A stretch of DNA of 57,207 bases from positions 1 through 57,207 of the forward strand of contig DATCRI010000034.1 of assembly GCA_036569045.1 (NCBI GenBank), read 5' to 3'. The notes under the pieces are model-generated. The model was not told the DNA's origin. It was given only the letters and a program-made list of their open reading frames with translations, and searched no databases. A program made the position numbers and the translations under genes. Source of the DNA: Chthoniobacterales bacterium. Its GTDB lineage: Bacteria > Verrucomicrobiota > Verrucomicrobiia > Chthoniobacterales > JAATET01. Below are positions 34,225 through 43,112 of this stretch, in pieces; within the stretch, counting starts at the first letter, position 1; each line of letters begins with the position of its first letter.

Positions 34225-35690
34225 ATCCGTCCGATAAAATTCTCATCGTCGACGACACCCCGACGAATATTCGCATTCTCACCGAGGCGCTCGAGCCGCT
34301 CGGTTACGAGATCCTCGCGGCATCGAATGGCGAGCAGGGCCTGAAGATCGCGGCCCGATCGCGGCCATCGCTCATCCTGCTCGACGTCGTGATGCCCGAT
34401 CGCGATGGCTACTCGGTCTGCCGCGCCCTCAAGGCGGACGAGGCGACGCGCGAGATTCCCGTTCTTTTCGTGACGGCGAAGGAGGAGACGCGGCATGTGC
34501 TGAAGGGGTTCGAGGCCGGCGCGGTCGACTACATCCCGAAGCCGTTCCAGGTCGAGGAGGTCGCCATTCGCGTCGAGAATCATCTCAAGATCAGCCGGCT
34601 CACCCGGCAATTGCAGGAGCGCAACGCCCAGCTCGAGGCGGAGAGCGCCCGTCGCCGGGCCGTGGAGGCCGACAAGCACAGGGTCGACGAACGGCTCGAG
34701 CTTCTCGGCGAGCAGGAGGCGAAGCGCTGGGGGCTGGGGGGATTCGTCGGTCGGAGCCGGCTCGTGCGCGAGGTGCTGGCGAATATCGAGCGCCTGCAGG
34801 CTTTTCCGGGCACCAATGTCCTCATCACCGGAGAGAGCGGCACGGGCAAGGAGTTGATCGCCCGAGCGGTGCATCACAGCAGCTCGCGGGCGCGGGGCCC
34901 ATTCGTGCCGGTGAACTGCGTGGCGATTCCAGCGGAGCTCGCGGAGTCCATGCTTTTCGGTCACATGAAGGGCTCCTTCACCGGAGCGGTGTCGGATCGC
35001 AAGGGCTGCTTCGAGCTGGCGGACGGCGGCACGCTCTTCCTCGACGAGATCGGTGACATGCCGTCGGGTCTGCAGGCGAAGCTGCTGCGCGTGCTCGAGG
35101 ATGGCGAGATCACCCCGGTGGGCGCCGCTCGTTCGCGGAAGGTCGACGTGCGCGTGGTGGCGGCCACGAATGCGGAGCTCGACGAGAAGATTGCCGCCGG
35201 CGAGTTCCGGCAGGACCTCTATTTCCGGCTCGCGCGTTACACCGTCGAGATGCCGCCGCTGCGCGAGCGCATCGAGGACGTGCCCTTGCTGGCCGCGCAT
35301 TTCCTGGGAGTCTTCGCCGACGAGATGGGCATGCCGCGACCCGAGCTTACGCCTGCCGCGCTCGCCCAACTCTCGGCCCACGCCTTTCCCGGCAATGTGA
35401 GGGAGCTCAAGAACATCATCGAGCGCGCGCTTATCGAGAGCCGCGGGCGGGCGATCGAGCCGGCGCATCTGCGGCTGGTGTCGACGCCGCCGCGGCGCGC
35501 TCCGATCATCGGGGACGTGGCGGCGGCGCCTTTGCCGGCCACGCCGCTGCCGCTCAATCTCGAGGCCGCGGAGCAGGCGCTCATCCAGCGCGCGCTTGCG
35601 GAAACCGAGGGCAACGTCGCCGAGGCCGCGCGGCTGCTCGGCGTGAACCGCAGTCGCATCTACCGGCGGTTTCAGCAGCCGGCCGGCTGA
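34221..35690 (+). CDS. Sigma-54-dependent response regulator (NtrC family)
   Basis: This is a 489-residue transcription activator overlapping the kinase stop (ATGA). A receiver domain with Asp55 (LILLDVVMPD) and a coiled coil (residues about 125-165) precede the AAA+ domain. Walker A GESGTGKE is at 204-211, the sigma-54 contact loop reads GSFTGA (251-256) instead of the usual GAFTGA, and Walker B lies in GGTLFLDEIGDMP. A Fis-type helix-turn-helix closes the protein (GNVAEAARLLGVNRSRIYRRF). It should activate sigma-54 promoters in response to the CHASE kinase. Neighbouring amidohydrolase and biuret-hydrolase genes are the likely targets. Confidence 0.95.
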   Translation: MNPSDKILIVDDTPTNIRILTEALEPLGYEILAASNGEQGLKIAARSRPSLILLDVVMPDRDGYSVCRALKADEATREIPVLFVTAKEETRHVLKGFEAGAVDYIPKPFQVEEVAIRVENHLKISRLTRQLQERNAQLEAESARRRAVEADKHRVDERLELLGEQEAKRWGLGGFVGRSRLVREVLANIERLQAFPGTNVLITGESGTGKELIARAVHHSSSRARGPFVPVNCVAIPAELAESMLFGHMKGSFTGAVSDRKGCFELADGGTLFLDEIGDMPSGLQAKLLRVLEDGEITPVGAARSRKVDVRVVAATNAELDEKIAAGEFRQDLYFRLARYTVEMPPLRERIEDVPLLAAHFLGVFADEMGMPRPELTPAALAQLSAHAFPGNVRELKNIIERALIESRGRAIEPAHLRLVSTPPRRAPIIGDVAAAPLPATPLPLNLEAAEQALIQRALAETEGNVAEAARLLGVNRSRIYRRFQQPAG

Positions 35691-35708
35691 GCGCGCCATT
35701 GTTGCGGG

Positions 35709-35725
35709 TGTTGCGTGCGGCAACA
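35709..35725. promoter_or_regulatory. Palindromic site TGTTGC-N5-GCAACA
   Basis: This is a perfect 17-base palindrome, preceded by one more direct TGTTGC copy at 35700-35705. It lies directly after the sigma-54 activator gene and about 120 bases upstream of the outer-membrane protein/biuret-hydrolase operon. The same half-sites occur upstream of the divergent amidohydrolase/kinase genes. No convincing -24/-12 promoter was found between it and 35844. Confidence 0.5.
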
Positions 35726-35843
35726 CGGGAAACAGGCGTGCATCGAAGAGAATGCGGACGTCGAATTTGCAGCATCTTGATAAGCAGGAGGTTGCGGCTT
35801 TTGCGGAAGCGTTGGCACAGGGCGTTCTCATTGGGGCGCTGCC

Positions 35844-36782
35844 ATGAAAACCACGCTGCCACACCGAAGCCGTTTCACCGCGCTCGCTGCGCTCGCTGCC
35901 ACCACCCTGCTCGCTTTGCCCACTCCTTCGTGGGCCGGCGTGCAGGATAAGACGCCGATCCCCGTGACCGAGCCCGAAAAGCCGAGCATCTTCCACGTGC
36001 TCTTCCAGAACCAGATCTCGAACTACTACATCACGCCTCGCGGCCTGATCGTGGAGGACGAGGGCCTCGTCTGGCAGCCGCTGCTGCTGCTCTTCGCGGA
36101 CCTCTACAAGGGCGACGGCTGGCTGAACAACGTGAAGCTCACGCTCGGCACCTGGAACAGCATCCACACGAAGAAGTCCTCGAATCCGAACACGACCACG
36201 CCGTATTGGAACGAATTCGACTTCATCGCCGGCCTCAGCACGACCGTGTTCAAGGACTGGACGCTCAGCGCGACCTACCTGCTCTTCGTGAGTCCCGTCG
36301 ATGACTACGAGCCGCCGAGCAACCTCGAGCTTCAGATCAGCTACACCGACCACTTCCTCGAGGGATTGACTCCCGGCATCGGCAAGGGATCGATCAATCC
36401 CTACGCGAAGCTCTTCCTCGAACTCGAGGACAAGGCGACTGTGTCGTCCACCGATTCGAGCTTCAACTTCGAGGTCGGCTTCGTTCCGAAGTTCACCTTC
36501 GATTTCTATCCCGTCAGCCTGGAGATTCCGACGTTCATTACCTTTCCGGGCAACGGATTCTATAGCGAGAATGGCGTTCCCGGCCTGATTTCGACTGGCT
36601 TGAAGGCGACCGTTCCGCTCAAATTCATCCCCAAGGAATATGGGTCGTGGAGTGTCTACGGGGGCTTGCAATACTATCACATCTACAACGACGGCATCGC
36701 GACGGGTAACACCTTCCTGCCTTCGCAATCCACGAACCGCGACCCCGTGCAGTTCTACGGCGGTATCACCCTTTTCTTCTAA
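35844..36782 (+). CDS. Outer-membrane beta-barrel protein upstream of biuret hydrolase
   Basis: This is a 312-residue exported protein with a signal peptide (MKTTLPHRSRFTALAALAATTLLALPTPSWA). The mature chain shows alternating aromatic beta strands (WTLSATYLLFVSP, SWSVYGGLQYYHIY) and ends in phenylalanine (YGGITLFF), the outer-membrane assembly signal. I do not recognise a named porin family. It lies 15 bases before the biuret hydrolase gene and has a GGAG-type ribosome site between them, so it may admit biuret or related compounds. A second unrelated porin-like gene heads the urea transport operon. Confidence 0.7.
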   Translation: MKTTLPHRSRFTALAALAATTLLALPTPSWAGVQDKTPIPVTEPEKPSIFHVLFQNQISNYYITPRGLIVEDEGLVWQPLLLLFADLYKGDGWLNNVKLTLGTWNSIHTKKSSNPNTTTPYWNEFDFIAGLSTTVFKDWTLSATYLLFVSPVDDYEPPSNLELQISYTDHFLEGLTPGIGKGSINPYAKLFLELEDKATVSSTDSSFNFEVGFVPKFTFDFYPVSLEIPTFITFPGNGFYSENGVPGLISTGLKATVPLKFIPKEYGSWSVYGGLQYYHIYNDGIATGNTFLPSQSTNRDPVQFYGGITLFF

Positions 36783-36797
36783 GAAAGGAGATTCGAA

Positions 36798-37484
36798 ATG
36801 AATGGGCGCTTCGTGGAATCCGATCCCTATCGCTGGCCTTATGATGGGGATCTGCGGCCGGAGAATACCGTGCTGCTCATCATCGACATGCAGACCGACT
36901 TTTGTGGAAAGGGCGGTTATGTCGACACGATGGGCTACGACATCCGGCTGACCCGGGCGCCCATTTACCCGATCCAGCGCGCGCTCGAAGCGGCGCGCGC
37001 GGGCGGGTATCACGTGATGCACACCCGCGAGGGGCATCGGCCCGATCTCGCGGACCTGCCCGCGAACAAGCAATGGCGCAGCCGACAGATCGGCGCGGGC
37101 ATTGGCGATCCGGGCCCCTGTGGTCGCATCCTCACGCGCGGCGAGCCCGGCTGGGAAATCATTCCCGAGCTGGCGCCCGCTCCGGGCGAGGCGGTGATCG
37201 ACAAGCCCGGCAAGGGCAGCTTTTACGCAACGGATATCGACATGCTCCTTCGCCAGAAGGGGATCCGAAACATCGCGCTGGCGGGCATCACGACGGATGT
37301 TTGCGTTCACACGACGATGCGCGAAGCGAACGACCGAGGCTACGAATGTCTGCTGCTCTCGGACTGCACGGCGGCGACGGACTACAACAACCACCTCGCC
37401 GCGTTGCAGATGGTGAAGATGCAGGGCGGAGTCTTCGGCGCGGTCGCGGATTCCAGGGCCTTCGTCGACGCCATCACCGGCTGA
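36798..37484 (+). CDS. biuH: Biuret amidohydrolase
   Basis: This is a 228-residue isochorismatase-family enzyme that hydrolyses biuret to allophanate and ammonia. It closely follows the Rhizobium biuret hydrolase: [16 protein letters not shown] at the N-terminus, [37 protein letters not shown] and [17 protein letters not shown]. The catalytic residues Asp30, Lys136 and Cys169 and the substrate glutamine Gln209 sit at a constant offset of six from the published Asp36/Lys142/Cys175/Gln215. This makes substrate assignment unusually secure for this superfamily. An AAAGGAG ribosome site precedes the ATG. The window holds urease but no allophanate hydrolase. Confidence 0.93.
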   Translation: MNGRFVESDPYRWPYDGDLRPENTVLLIIDMQTDFCGKGGYVDTMGYDIRLTRAPIYPIQRALEAARAGGYHVMHTREGHRPDLADLPANKQWRSRQIGAGIGDPGPCGRILTRGEPGWEIIPELAPAPGEAVIDKPGKGSFYATDIDMLLRQKGIRNIALAGITTDVCVHTTMREANDRGYECLLLSDCTAATDYNNHLAALQMVKMQGGVFGAVADSRAFVDAITG

Positions 37485-37537
37485 GACCGGAAGAATTTGC
37501 GGCGTTCCGAGCGCCGAGGTATCACGGAACGCCAATT

Positions 37538-37906
37538 GTGAACCCTGAATCCATCGACCTGAAATCCCGCATCGAACTTCCCGAGCTGATGCGGCTCGCG
37601 CAGAAACCGGAGACGATCTCGTGGGAGCCGTTTCGTGACGGCGTGCGAATTCATCGTCTTTACGGGGACGGCGTGATCGGCCCGTGGGCCGCGCTTCTTT
37701 TCTACGAACCGGGCGGGCGCATCCCCCGGCACGAGCACATCGGCTACGAGCACATCTTCATTCTGTCCGGATCCCAGCGGGACGAGGCGGGCGAGTTGCG
37801 CGCGGGCACGCTGGTGATTCATCCGCCGGGCACGCGCCACCAGGTGGTCAGCGACGCCGGCTGTGTCGCGTTGGCGATCTATGAGAAGCCGGTGCAGTTC
37901 CTATAG
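37538..37906 (+). CDS. Cupin-domain protein (ChrR-like)
   Basis: This is a 122-residue single cupin from a GTG at 37538. The two cupin motifs are visible as PGGRIPRHEHIGYEHIFILSGSQRDE and GTLVIHPPGTRHQV; histidines in the first and last positions fit a metal site. It resembles the cupin half of ChrR-type anti-sigma factors but lacks the zinc-binding N-terminal helical part, so it may be a small metal-dependent enzyme or sensor. It follows biuH by 53 bases and may be co-transcribed. The last six bases overlap the convergent ureD gene. Function unknown. Confidence 0.75.
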   Translation: MNPESIDLKSRIELPELMRLAQKPETISWEPFRDGVRIHRLYGDGVIGPWAALLFYEPGGRIPRHEHIGYEHIFILSGSQRDEAGELRAGTLVIHPPGTRHQVVSDAGCVALAIYEKPVQFL

Positions 37907-38734
37907 TTTCCGCCAGAGCGGCAGATCGCGACCGGCCTGGGCGTAGACGAGTTCTCGGACGCCGGTGATCGCCTTGCGCATGGACGGGCTGTCCGCGGCG
38001 AGGATCTTTCCCACGAAGGCTCGCGGATTTAGCGCGCTTGCTCCGGACGCCACGCGGTCGCCGCTGAGCGCGCTGACGGATCTCACGAAGGGGCCGGGCG
38101 CGACCGGGTCGGGAAGGACGGCGAACCACGTCGCGTGGTAGGAGTGCTCGTGGTGCACGCGCAACGGGTGCAGGCTGTGATCTCCGGGCGAGAGGCGGCA
38201 GTTCTCCACGGCGACCAGCTCGCCGTCGACGGTGAGTCGCGTGCGGCAGCGCACTTTCTCGAAGGCGAAGACTTCCCCGCTGGCGACGCGGCCAGGGGCG
38301 AGGCAGTCCACGAAGAGCAGGCCACCATTGCCGGTGACCTCCAGCGTGCTCTCCTGCTCGTAGCGGGAACCGGCCTGGGCGATGAGCATCTCCGGACAGA
38401 CCTCGAGCCAGCCCCCGGCATCGACGGTGAACCGCTGGCGGACGTGCGCGGCGGGCTCATCCGCGCGCGCCCGATGGACGCGGCTCGCGCTGGGACTGGT
38501 GAAGAGCGCGCTCGCGGCAGGGCGGGCGGCGACGGAAATCTCGACGGTGTCGCCGGAAAAGAGACCGGCGGTGGGGTTCACCGCATTGATGATGAGCGTG
38601 CGGCCGTCCCAATGCGGCTTGCTGAGGTGCATGGGCGCGGCAAAGGATTGCGCGCCGACAAAGGTGCGGCCGGTGGCGGCATCGCGCTCGCAGACGAGGT
38701 GCAGGTGCCCATGCAAGGCCGCGCCGGCGGTCAT
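37901..38734 (-). CDS. ureD: Urease accessory protein UreD (UreH)
   Basis: This is a 277-residue scaffold protein that binds the urease apoenzyme and, with UreF and UreG, delivers nickel. The family pattern is present: [46 protein letters not shown], and [23 protein letters not shown]. Placing ureD last, after ureG, is common outside the enterobacteria. Its start overlaps the end of ureG by four bases, so the accessory genes are translationally coupled. Its 3-prime end overlaps that of the convergent cupin gene. Confidence 0.93.
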   Translation of the reverse strand: MTAGAALHGHLHLVCERDAATGRTFVGAQSFAAPMHLSKPHWDGRTLIINAVNPTAGLFSGDTVEISVAARPAASALFTSPSASRVHRARADEPAAHVRQRFTVDAGGWLEVCPEMLIAQAGSRYEQESTLEVTGNGGLLFVDCLAPGRVASGEVFAFEKVRCRTRLTVDGELVAVENCRLSPGDHSLHPLRVHHEHSYHATWFAVLPDPVAPGPFVRSVSALSGDRVASGASALNPRAFVGKILAADSPSMRKAITGVRELVYAQAGRDLPLWRKL

Positions 38735-39333
38735 GCGAAGAGGTATTCGCGCCGCAGCCAGTCGAGCACGGCCTCCCGGCCCTGGCCGGACTTGAGATCC
38801 GCGAAGAGGAAGGGCTTCTCTCCACGCATGAGCTTCGCGTCACGGGCCATCACGTCGAGGTCGGCGCCGACGTGCGGGGCGAGCGTGATCTTGTTGATGA
38901 GCAGAAGATCGCTGTGGCGGATGGCGGGGCCGCCCTTGCGCGGGATCTTGTCGCCCTGCGCGACGTCGATCACGTAGATGAAGGCGTCGGCGAGTTCGGG
39001 CGAAAAGGTCGCGGAAAGGTTGTCGCCGCCGCTCTCGATGAGGACGACCTGCAGGTCGGGAATGCTACGGGTGAACGCGGCGACAGCCGCCTCGTTCATG
39101 CTCGTGTCGTCGCGGATGGCGGTGTGCGGGCAGCCGCCGGTTTCGACGCCGGCCACGCGGTCGGGGGAGAGGGCTTCGTTGCGCACGAGGAACTCCGCGT
39201 CTTCCCGGGTGTAGATGTCGTTGGTGACAACGGCGAGGCTGAACTCGTCGCGCAGCCATTGGCAGAGCCGAAGGACGAGCATGGTCTTGCCGGAGCCGAC
39301 GGGACCGCCGATGCCGATACGAATGGGTTTCAT
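38731..39333 (-). CDS. ureG: Urease accessory GTPase UreG
   Basis: This is a 200-residue SIMIBI-class GTPase that energises nickel insertion into urease. The P-loop GGPVGSGKT is at residues 9-17; [26 protein letters not shown] (with the conserved Cys-Pro-His metal site), [17 protein letters not shown] and the guanine-specificity segment [13 protein letters not shown] follow. Length and motifs are standard. The ATG overlaps the ureF stop (ATGA). The frame is open upstream within ureF, but the family N-terminus [10 protein letters not shown] fixes the start. Confidence 0.97.
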   Translation of the reverse strand: MKPIRIGIGGPVGSGKTMLVLRLCQWLRDEFSLAVVTNDIYTREDAEFLVRNEALSPDRVAGVETGGCPHTAIRDDTSMNEAAVAAFTRSIPDLQVVLIESGGDNLSATFSPELADAFIYVIDVAQGDKIPRKGGPAIRHSDLLLINKITLAPHVGADLDVMARDAKLMRGEKPFLFADLKSGQGREAVLDWLRREYLFA

Positions 39334-40025
39334 GAGATGAAGAGGCGTTCGTTGGAGAGTTCGTGGCGCATGCTCGCAAGGTCGAGGGCGGGGTCGAACC
39401 AGCCGATCTCGTCGAGCGGAATGCGCATCGCGCGCTCGACGGCCAGCGGAAGATGCTCGAGGGCGGCGGCGAGGCAGCGCTGGGCCGCCTCCTGGCCGAT
39501 GCGGAGAAGCTTCGGTGCGGCCATGCACTGGCAGGCGACGGTCTGGTAGAAGCAGGCGCCGAGGGCGACGGGGGCGGGTAGATCGGCGCAGGCGGCGCCC
39601 CAGACGACGGCGTGGTGGCCGCGGCTGGGCGTCGCATCGATCGCGGCGTGAAACGCCTCGAGTGCCGGGGTGGAGCGGACGCGGAGGAGCGTGGCGAGGC
39701 GGCGTCGACCGGTCTGGAGGCTGGCTTCGCGGAGCTCGCGCGGAAGCTTGAGCGCGCCAGCGAGGCGATCGATCTCGAGAAGCCGGTCGAGATTGCCGGC
39801 GGCGATGTGCGCCTCGCGGACGAGGGGAAGCTCGAGGTGCTCGAGGGCGGGGACGACGTGACGGCGGAGGAAGTCGATGAGCGTGGCCTCGTTGTGGACG
39901 CGGCCGGACTGCGTCATCTCCTCGAGGCCAAGCGAATGGGCGTAGCCGCCGCTGGGAAAGGTAGCGTCGCTCGTCTGGAGGAGGAACGGCAGCCAGGCGG
40001 GCAGGGCCTCAGTGGTGGTGGCCAT
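39330..40025 (-). CDS. ureF: Urease accessory protein UreF
   Basis: This is a 231-residue all-helical accessory protein that acts with UreD and UreG in urease maturation. Characteristic segments are [23 protein letters not shown] near the start and the conserved C-terminal [15 protein letters not shown]. The start at ATG 40025 lies inside the 3-prime end of ureE (17-base overlap), and the stop overlaps the ureG start. Both overlaps indicate coupled translation in the maturation block ureEFGD. Confidence 0.95.
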   Translation of the reverse strand: MATTTEALPAWLPFLLQTSDATFPSGGYAHSLGLEEMTQSGRVHNEATLIDFLRRHVVPALEHLELPLVREAHIAAGNLDRLLEIDRLAGALKLPRELREASLQTGRRRLATLLRVRSTPALEAFHAAIDATPSRGHHAVVWGAACADLPAPVALGACFYQTVACQCMAAPKLLRIGQEAAQRCLAAALEHLPLAVERAMRIPLDEIGWFDPALDLASMRHELSNERLFIS

Positions 40026-40431
40026 TCGCGATGGGGTGGAAGACGGCGTCGCGACTGGTGAAGGCAATGTGCTCGCGCTGGAAGTATTGCCGAACGGCGG
40101 GATCGTCGACCGTGCGGACGACCTCCGAGGTGGTCTCGACGAGAAAGTGGAGGTTGCCGATCTGCCAGCCGAGGCGAGCGGCGGCGCCGGAGCTGGCGGG
40201 AAGAGCGACCTCGAGGACGGGTTCGGGTTTCTGGACCAGAATGTAGGCGATGGATTCCTCGCGATGGACGACGTCGCCATCGTGGAGATGGTGTTCGAGG
40301 TCGAAGCCAAACTCGCGGCCGTCCGCAGCCGTGGCCCGCCAGCGGCGCTTGGAGAGGTCGGGGCGATCGACCGGAATGGCAATTGTCAGATCGATGGGAG
40401 ACTCCGCAGCGGCGTGGTGGACGAGGATCAT
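40009..40431 (-). CDS. ureE: Urease accessory nickel metallochaperone UreE
   Basis: This is a 140-residue nickel carrier for urease. It has the expected two-domain layout: an N-terminal beta domain (LSKRRWRATAADGREFGFDLEHHL) and a C-terminal metal-binding domain (QIGNLHFLVE). The tail ends with a short histidine cluster (GHHH), much shorter than the His-rich tails of Klebsiella UreE. Its ATG lies eight bases beyond the end of an inverted-repeat element that fills the ureC-ureE junction. No clear Shine-Dalgarno remains, so GGTGGT from the repeat may substitute. Confidence 0.93.
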   Translation of the reverse strand: MILVHHAAAESPIDLTIAIPVDRPDLSKRRWRATAADGREFGFDLEHHLHDGDVVHREESIAYILVQKPEPVLEVALPASSGAAARLGWQIGNLHFLVETTSEVVRTVDDPAVRQYFQREHIAFTSRDAVFHPIANGHHH

Positions 40432-40439
40432 GATTTTTT

Positions 40440-40520
40440 AACCACCAAGGCACCAAGGCACGGAGGAAGGCGAAGGGAGGAAATGTTTTCATCCCTTGGT
40501 GTCTTGGTGCCTTGGTGGTG
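40440..40520. repeat. CACCAAGG inverted-repeat element 1 (non-coding), ureC/ureE junction
   Basis: The left arm at 40441-40461 (AACCACCAAGGCACCAAGG and onward) pairs with the right arm at 40499-40519 in 20 of 21 positions. Each arm is built from an eight-base unit CACCAAGG/CACCAAGA. The 37-base centre resembles that of element 3. In the operon direction it begins 8 bases after the ureC stop and ends 8 bases before the ureE ATG. Confidence 0.9.
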
Positions 40521-40528
40521 ATTCTTCA

Positions 40529-42256
40529 TCAGAACAAAAAGTAGCGCTGGGCCAGCGGCAGGCTGGCGACGGGATCGCAGCGAAGTTCGCGACCGTCGGC
40601 CTTCACGGTGTAGGTCTCGGGATCGACCTCGATCTTCGGCAGGGCATCGTTCCAGAGAAGATCGCGCTTGGTGACGGTGCGGGTGCCGCGGACGGCGACG
40701 AGCCGCTTCGAGAGGCCGAGGTCGGTGAGGGTGCCGCCAGCAAGGGCAGCCTCGCTCACGAACGTGACGGAAGTGGCGCTACGGGCGCGGCCGTGGGCGG
40801 CGAACTGGGGCCGGTAAATCGTGGGCTGCGGCGTGGGGATGGACGCATTCGGGTCGCCCATGTTCGCGCAGGAAATGAGGCCGCCCTTGAGAATGATCTC
40901 GGGCTTCACGCCGAAGAACGCGGGCTTCCAGAGGACGAGGTCGGCGAGCTTGCCGACTTCGATGGAGCCGATCTCGTGGGCGACTCCGTGGGTGCGGGCG
41001 GGATTGATCGTGTATTTGGCGAGGTAGCGAAGAGCGCGGAAGTTGTCGGCGGCGGAGTGCGCGGACGGGCCGCCCTCGAGCTTGCCGAACTGCGTCTTCA
41101 TCTTGTGCGCGGTCTGCCACGTGCGCGTGATGACTTCGCCGATGCGCCCCATGGCCTGGCTGTCGCTGGACATCATGGAAATCGCGCCGAGGTCGTGAAG
41201 GAGGTCCTCGGCCGCGATGGTCTCGCCACGGATGCGGGATTCCGCGAACGCGACGTCCTCGGGGATGTTCGAGTCGAGATGGTGGCACACCATGAGCATG
41301 TCGAGATGCTCGTCGATGGTGTTGACCGTGTAGGGGCGGGTGGGATTCGTCGAGGAGGGCAGGACGTTCGCCTCGCCGCAAACGCGGATGATGTCGGGGG
41401 CGTGACCGCCGCCCGCGCCCTCGGAATGGTAGGTGTGGATCGCGCGGCCCTTGAACGCGGCGAGCGTGGCCTCGACGAAGCCGGCCTCGTTGAGCGTGTC
41501 GGTATGGATCGCGACCTGGACGTCGAACTCGTCGGCGACGCCGAGGCAGGTGTCGATCGCCGCGGGCGTGGTGCCCCAGTCTTCGTGCAGCTTCAGGCCC
41601 ATCGCGCCGGCGCGCACCTGTTCGCGGAGCGGCTCCGGCGTGGAGCAGTTCCCCTTGCCGAGGAAGCCGAGGTTGACGGGATAGTGCTCCGCGGCCTCGA
41701 GCATGCGGCGGATGTTCCAGGCGCCGGGCGTGCAGGTGGTCGCGTAGGTGCCGGTGGCGGGACCCGTGCCGCCGCCGATGAGCGTGGTCGTGCCGCTGGC
41801 GACGGCGTGCTCGATCTGCTGCGGGCAGATGAAATGGATGTGCGTGTCGATGCCGCCGGCCGTGACGATACAGCCCTCGGCGGCGATCACCTCGGTCGCG
41901 GCGCCGATCGTCATCGTGACGTCGCTCTGGATGCCGGGATTCCCCGCGTGGCCGATGCCGACGATGCGGCCATGCTTGATGCCGATGTCGGCCTTGATGA
42001 CGCCCTGGACCGCGTCGAGGATGAGGGCATTCGTGATGACGAGGTCGGGGCACTCGGCGTCGAGCGCGAGCGAGGACTGGCCCATGCCGTCACGGATGAC
42101 CTTGCCGCCGCCGAACTTCACCTCGTTGCCGTAGCCGCCGTTCTCGAGGATGAGATCGCGCTCGACCTCGATGAAGAGTTCGGTGTCGGCGAGGCGGACC
42201 TGGTCGCCAACGGTGGGGCCGAACATCTCGGCGTAGAGCTCGCGGGTGAGTTTCAT
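40529..42256 (-). CDS. ureC: Urease subunit alpha (catalytic)
   Basis: This is the catalytic subunit of urease, which hydrolyses urea to ammonia and carbamate with a dinickel centre. From ATG 42256 it has 575 residues, the normal length. Nickel ligands are visible in [12 protein letters not shown] (His139, His141), the carbamylated lysine Lys222 in GLKLHEDWG, and the flap histidines in [21 protein letters not shown]. An in-frame extension of 12 residues upstream (MVSWCLGG and onward) is translated repeat sequence and not part of the protein. Repeat elements flank both ends of the gene. Confidence 0.97.
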   Translation of the reverse strand: MKLTRELYAEMFGPTVGDQVRLADTELFIEVERDLILENGGYGNEVKFGGGKVIRDGMGQSSLALDAECPDLVITNALILDAVQGVIKADIGIKHGRIVGIGHAGNPGIQSDVTMTIGAATEVIAAEGCIVTAGGIDTHIHFICPQQIEHAVASGTTTLIGGGTGPATGTYATTCTPGAWNIRRMLEAAEHYPVNLGFLGKGNCSTPEPLREQVRAGAMGLKLHEDWGTTPAAIDTCLGVADEFDVQVAIHTDTLNEAGFVEATLAAFKGRAIHTYHSEGAGGGHAPDIIRVCGEANVLPSSTNPTRPYTVNTIDEHLDMLMVCHHLDSNIPEDVAFAESRIRGETIAAEDLLHDLGAISMMSSDSQAMGRIGEVITRTWQTAHKMKTQFGKLEGGPSAHSAADNFRALRYLAKYTINPARTHGVAHEIGSIEVGKLADLVLWKPAFFGVKPEIILKGGLISCANMGDPNASIPTPQPTIYRPQFAAHGRARSATSVTFVSEAALAGGTLTDLGLSKRLVAVRGTRTVTKRDLLWNDALPKIEVDPETYTVKADGRELRCDPVASLPLAQRYFLF

Positions 42257-42267
42257 GAGGATTTTTT

Positions 42268-42707
42268 CACCACCAAGGCACCAAGACACCAAGGAATATG
42301 AAGATTCATAGGGCGATGCGTTTGAGGCCCTGCTTGATCAGCGGGACGTTGAAGTTGATCAGGAAGGCGAGGTGGAGACCGGAGAGTTTGAGGTAGGTGA
42401 GGGCTTGGGCGTGGTGGACGGGGAGAAGAGATTCCACCGTCTTGATCTCGATGATGATTTGGCGTTCGACGACGAGGTCGAGACGGAGGCCCGCTTCGAG
42501 TTCCAAACCTTCATAGACGATTGGCAGTGCGACTTGTCGCTCGAAGGTCAGACCACGGCGGTGGAGTTCGTGGGCGAGGCAGACCTCGTAAACCGATTCC
42601 AAAAGACCGGGGCCAAGCGATTGATGCACCTTGAACGCGGCATCGACGATCTGAGAGGCGATTTCATCCACCTCCGAAACTCTTGGTGCCTTGGTGTCTT
42701 GGTGGTT
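42268..42707. mobile_element. CACCAAGG inverted-repeat element 2 carrying the GxxExxY gene
   Basis: The left end 42268-42294 and the right end 42681-42707 are inverted copies of the arms seen in elements 1 and 3, but here they enclose a 405-base gene instead of about 36 bases. The element fills the ureB-ureC junction. In the operon direction it starts at the ureB stop codon (TGA directly joined to ACCACCAAG) and ends 11 bases before the ureC ATG. Its architecture resembles a gene-bearing member of a family with short non-coding derivatives. No target duplication could be defined with certainty. Confidence 0.65.
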
Positions 42708-42710
42708 CAA
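42306..42710 (-). CDS. GxxExxY protein (PD-(D/E)XK nuclease-like)
   Basis: This is a small protein of the uncharacterised GxxExxY family. The family motif is [10 protein letters not shown], and [16 protein letters not shown] gives the D...ExK arrangement of PD-(D/E)XK nucleases. The conserved ending [22 protein letters not shown] is intact. A TTG at 42710 inside the repeat would add [10 protein letters not shown], which is translated repeat; a GTG at 42671 gives a 121-residue protein that matches the family N-terminus better. The gene interrupts the urease operon on the operon strand and is enclosed by inverted repeats identical to neighbouring non-coding elements. A role in the mobility or maintenance of those repeats is a hypothesis. 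Confidence 0.85.
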   Translation of the reverse strand: MNHQDTKAPRVSEVDEIASQIVDAAFKVHQSLGPGLLESVYEVCLAHELHRRGLTFERQVALPIVYEGLELEAGLRLDLVVERQIIIEIKTVESLLPVHHAQALTYLKLSGLHLAFLINFNVPLIKQGLKRIAL

Positions 42711-43015
42711 AGCTTCCCGTTGATGAGGCCGTTGAGGCCGTAGACTTCGCGGGTGCCGGCAAGGGCGACGAGGTCGACCTCGCGGGTGTCGCCGGGTTCG
42801 AAACGCACCGCGGTGCCGGCGGGGATGCGCAGGCGGAAGCCGCGGGCGGCGGCGCGGTCGAAATCGAGCGAGGGATTGACCTCGAAGAAATGGAAATGGC
42901 TGCCGATCTGCACCGGGCGATCGCCGCGGTTCGAGACGGTGATCGTCTTCACCTCGAGGCCGATGTTCGCCTCGTGCGGTTCGGTCTTCGCGAGGATGTA
43001 TTCGCCCGGGATCAT
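42707..43015 (-). CDS. ureB: Urease subunit beta
   Basis: This is the 102-residue structural beta subunit of urease. The N-terminus [50 protein letters not shown] and the end [11 protein letters not shown] match the family throughout. Ten in-frame codons upstream of ATG 43015 come from a repeat element and should not be included. The stop codon is immediately followed by the GxxExxY-bearing repeat element, and a short repeat element separates ureB from ureA, which is unusual because these genes are normally adjacent or fused. Confidence 0.96.
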   Translation of the reverse strand: MIPGEYILAKTEPHEANIGLEVKTITVSNRGDRPVQIGSHFHFFEVNPSLDFDRAAARGFRLRIPAGTAVRFEPGDTREVDLVALAGTREVYGLNGLINGKL

Positions 43016-43022
43016 GAGTTTT

Positions 43023-43107
43023 GAACCATCAAGGCACCAAGACACCAGGAAAGGCGGAGGAAGGAATATTTTATCTCATCCCTTGGTGCCTTGGTGTCTT
43101 GGTGGTG
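43023..43107. repeat. CACCAAGG inverted-repeat element 3 (non-coding), ureA/ureB junction
   Basis: The left arm 43023-43049 and right arm 43080-43107 are inverted copies of the same CACCAAGG-unit ends found in elements 1 and 2. In the transcribed sense the centre begins GGGATGA and continues with CCT/CGCC-rich sequence like that of element 1. It starts 5 bases after the ureA stop and ends 7 bases before the ureB ATG. A large hairpin in the operon mRNA is expected. Confidence 0.9.
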
Positions 43108-43112
43108 AATCT

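Noticed and set aside
35787-35830. Sigma-54 promoter before the outer-membrane protein/biuH operon
   Set aside because: GG and GC dinucleotides occur with spacing of 11 or other values but not ten, and TTGGCACAG lacks a -12 partner. Not supported.
40496-42301. A 601-codon plus-strand open frame opposite ureC
   Set aside because: It is a composition artefact antisense to urease alpha; its start lies in repeat sequence.
40441-43107. CRISPR array
   Set aside because: The eight-base CACCAAGG units are directly adjacent without spacers, and arms are inverted around genes. There are no cas genes.
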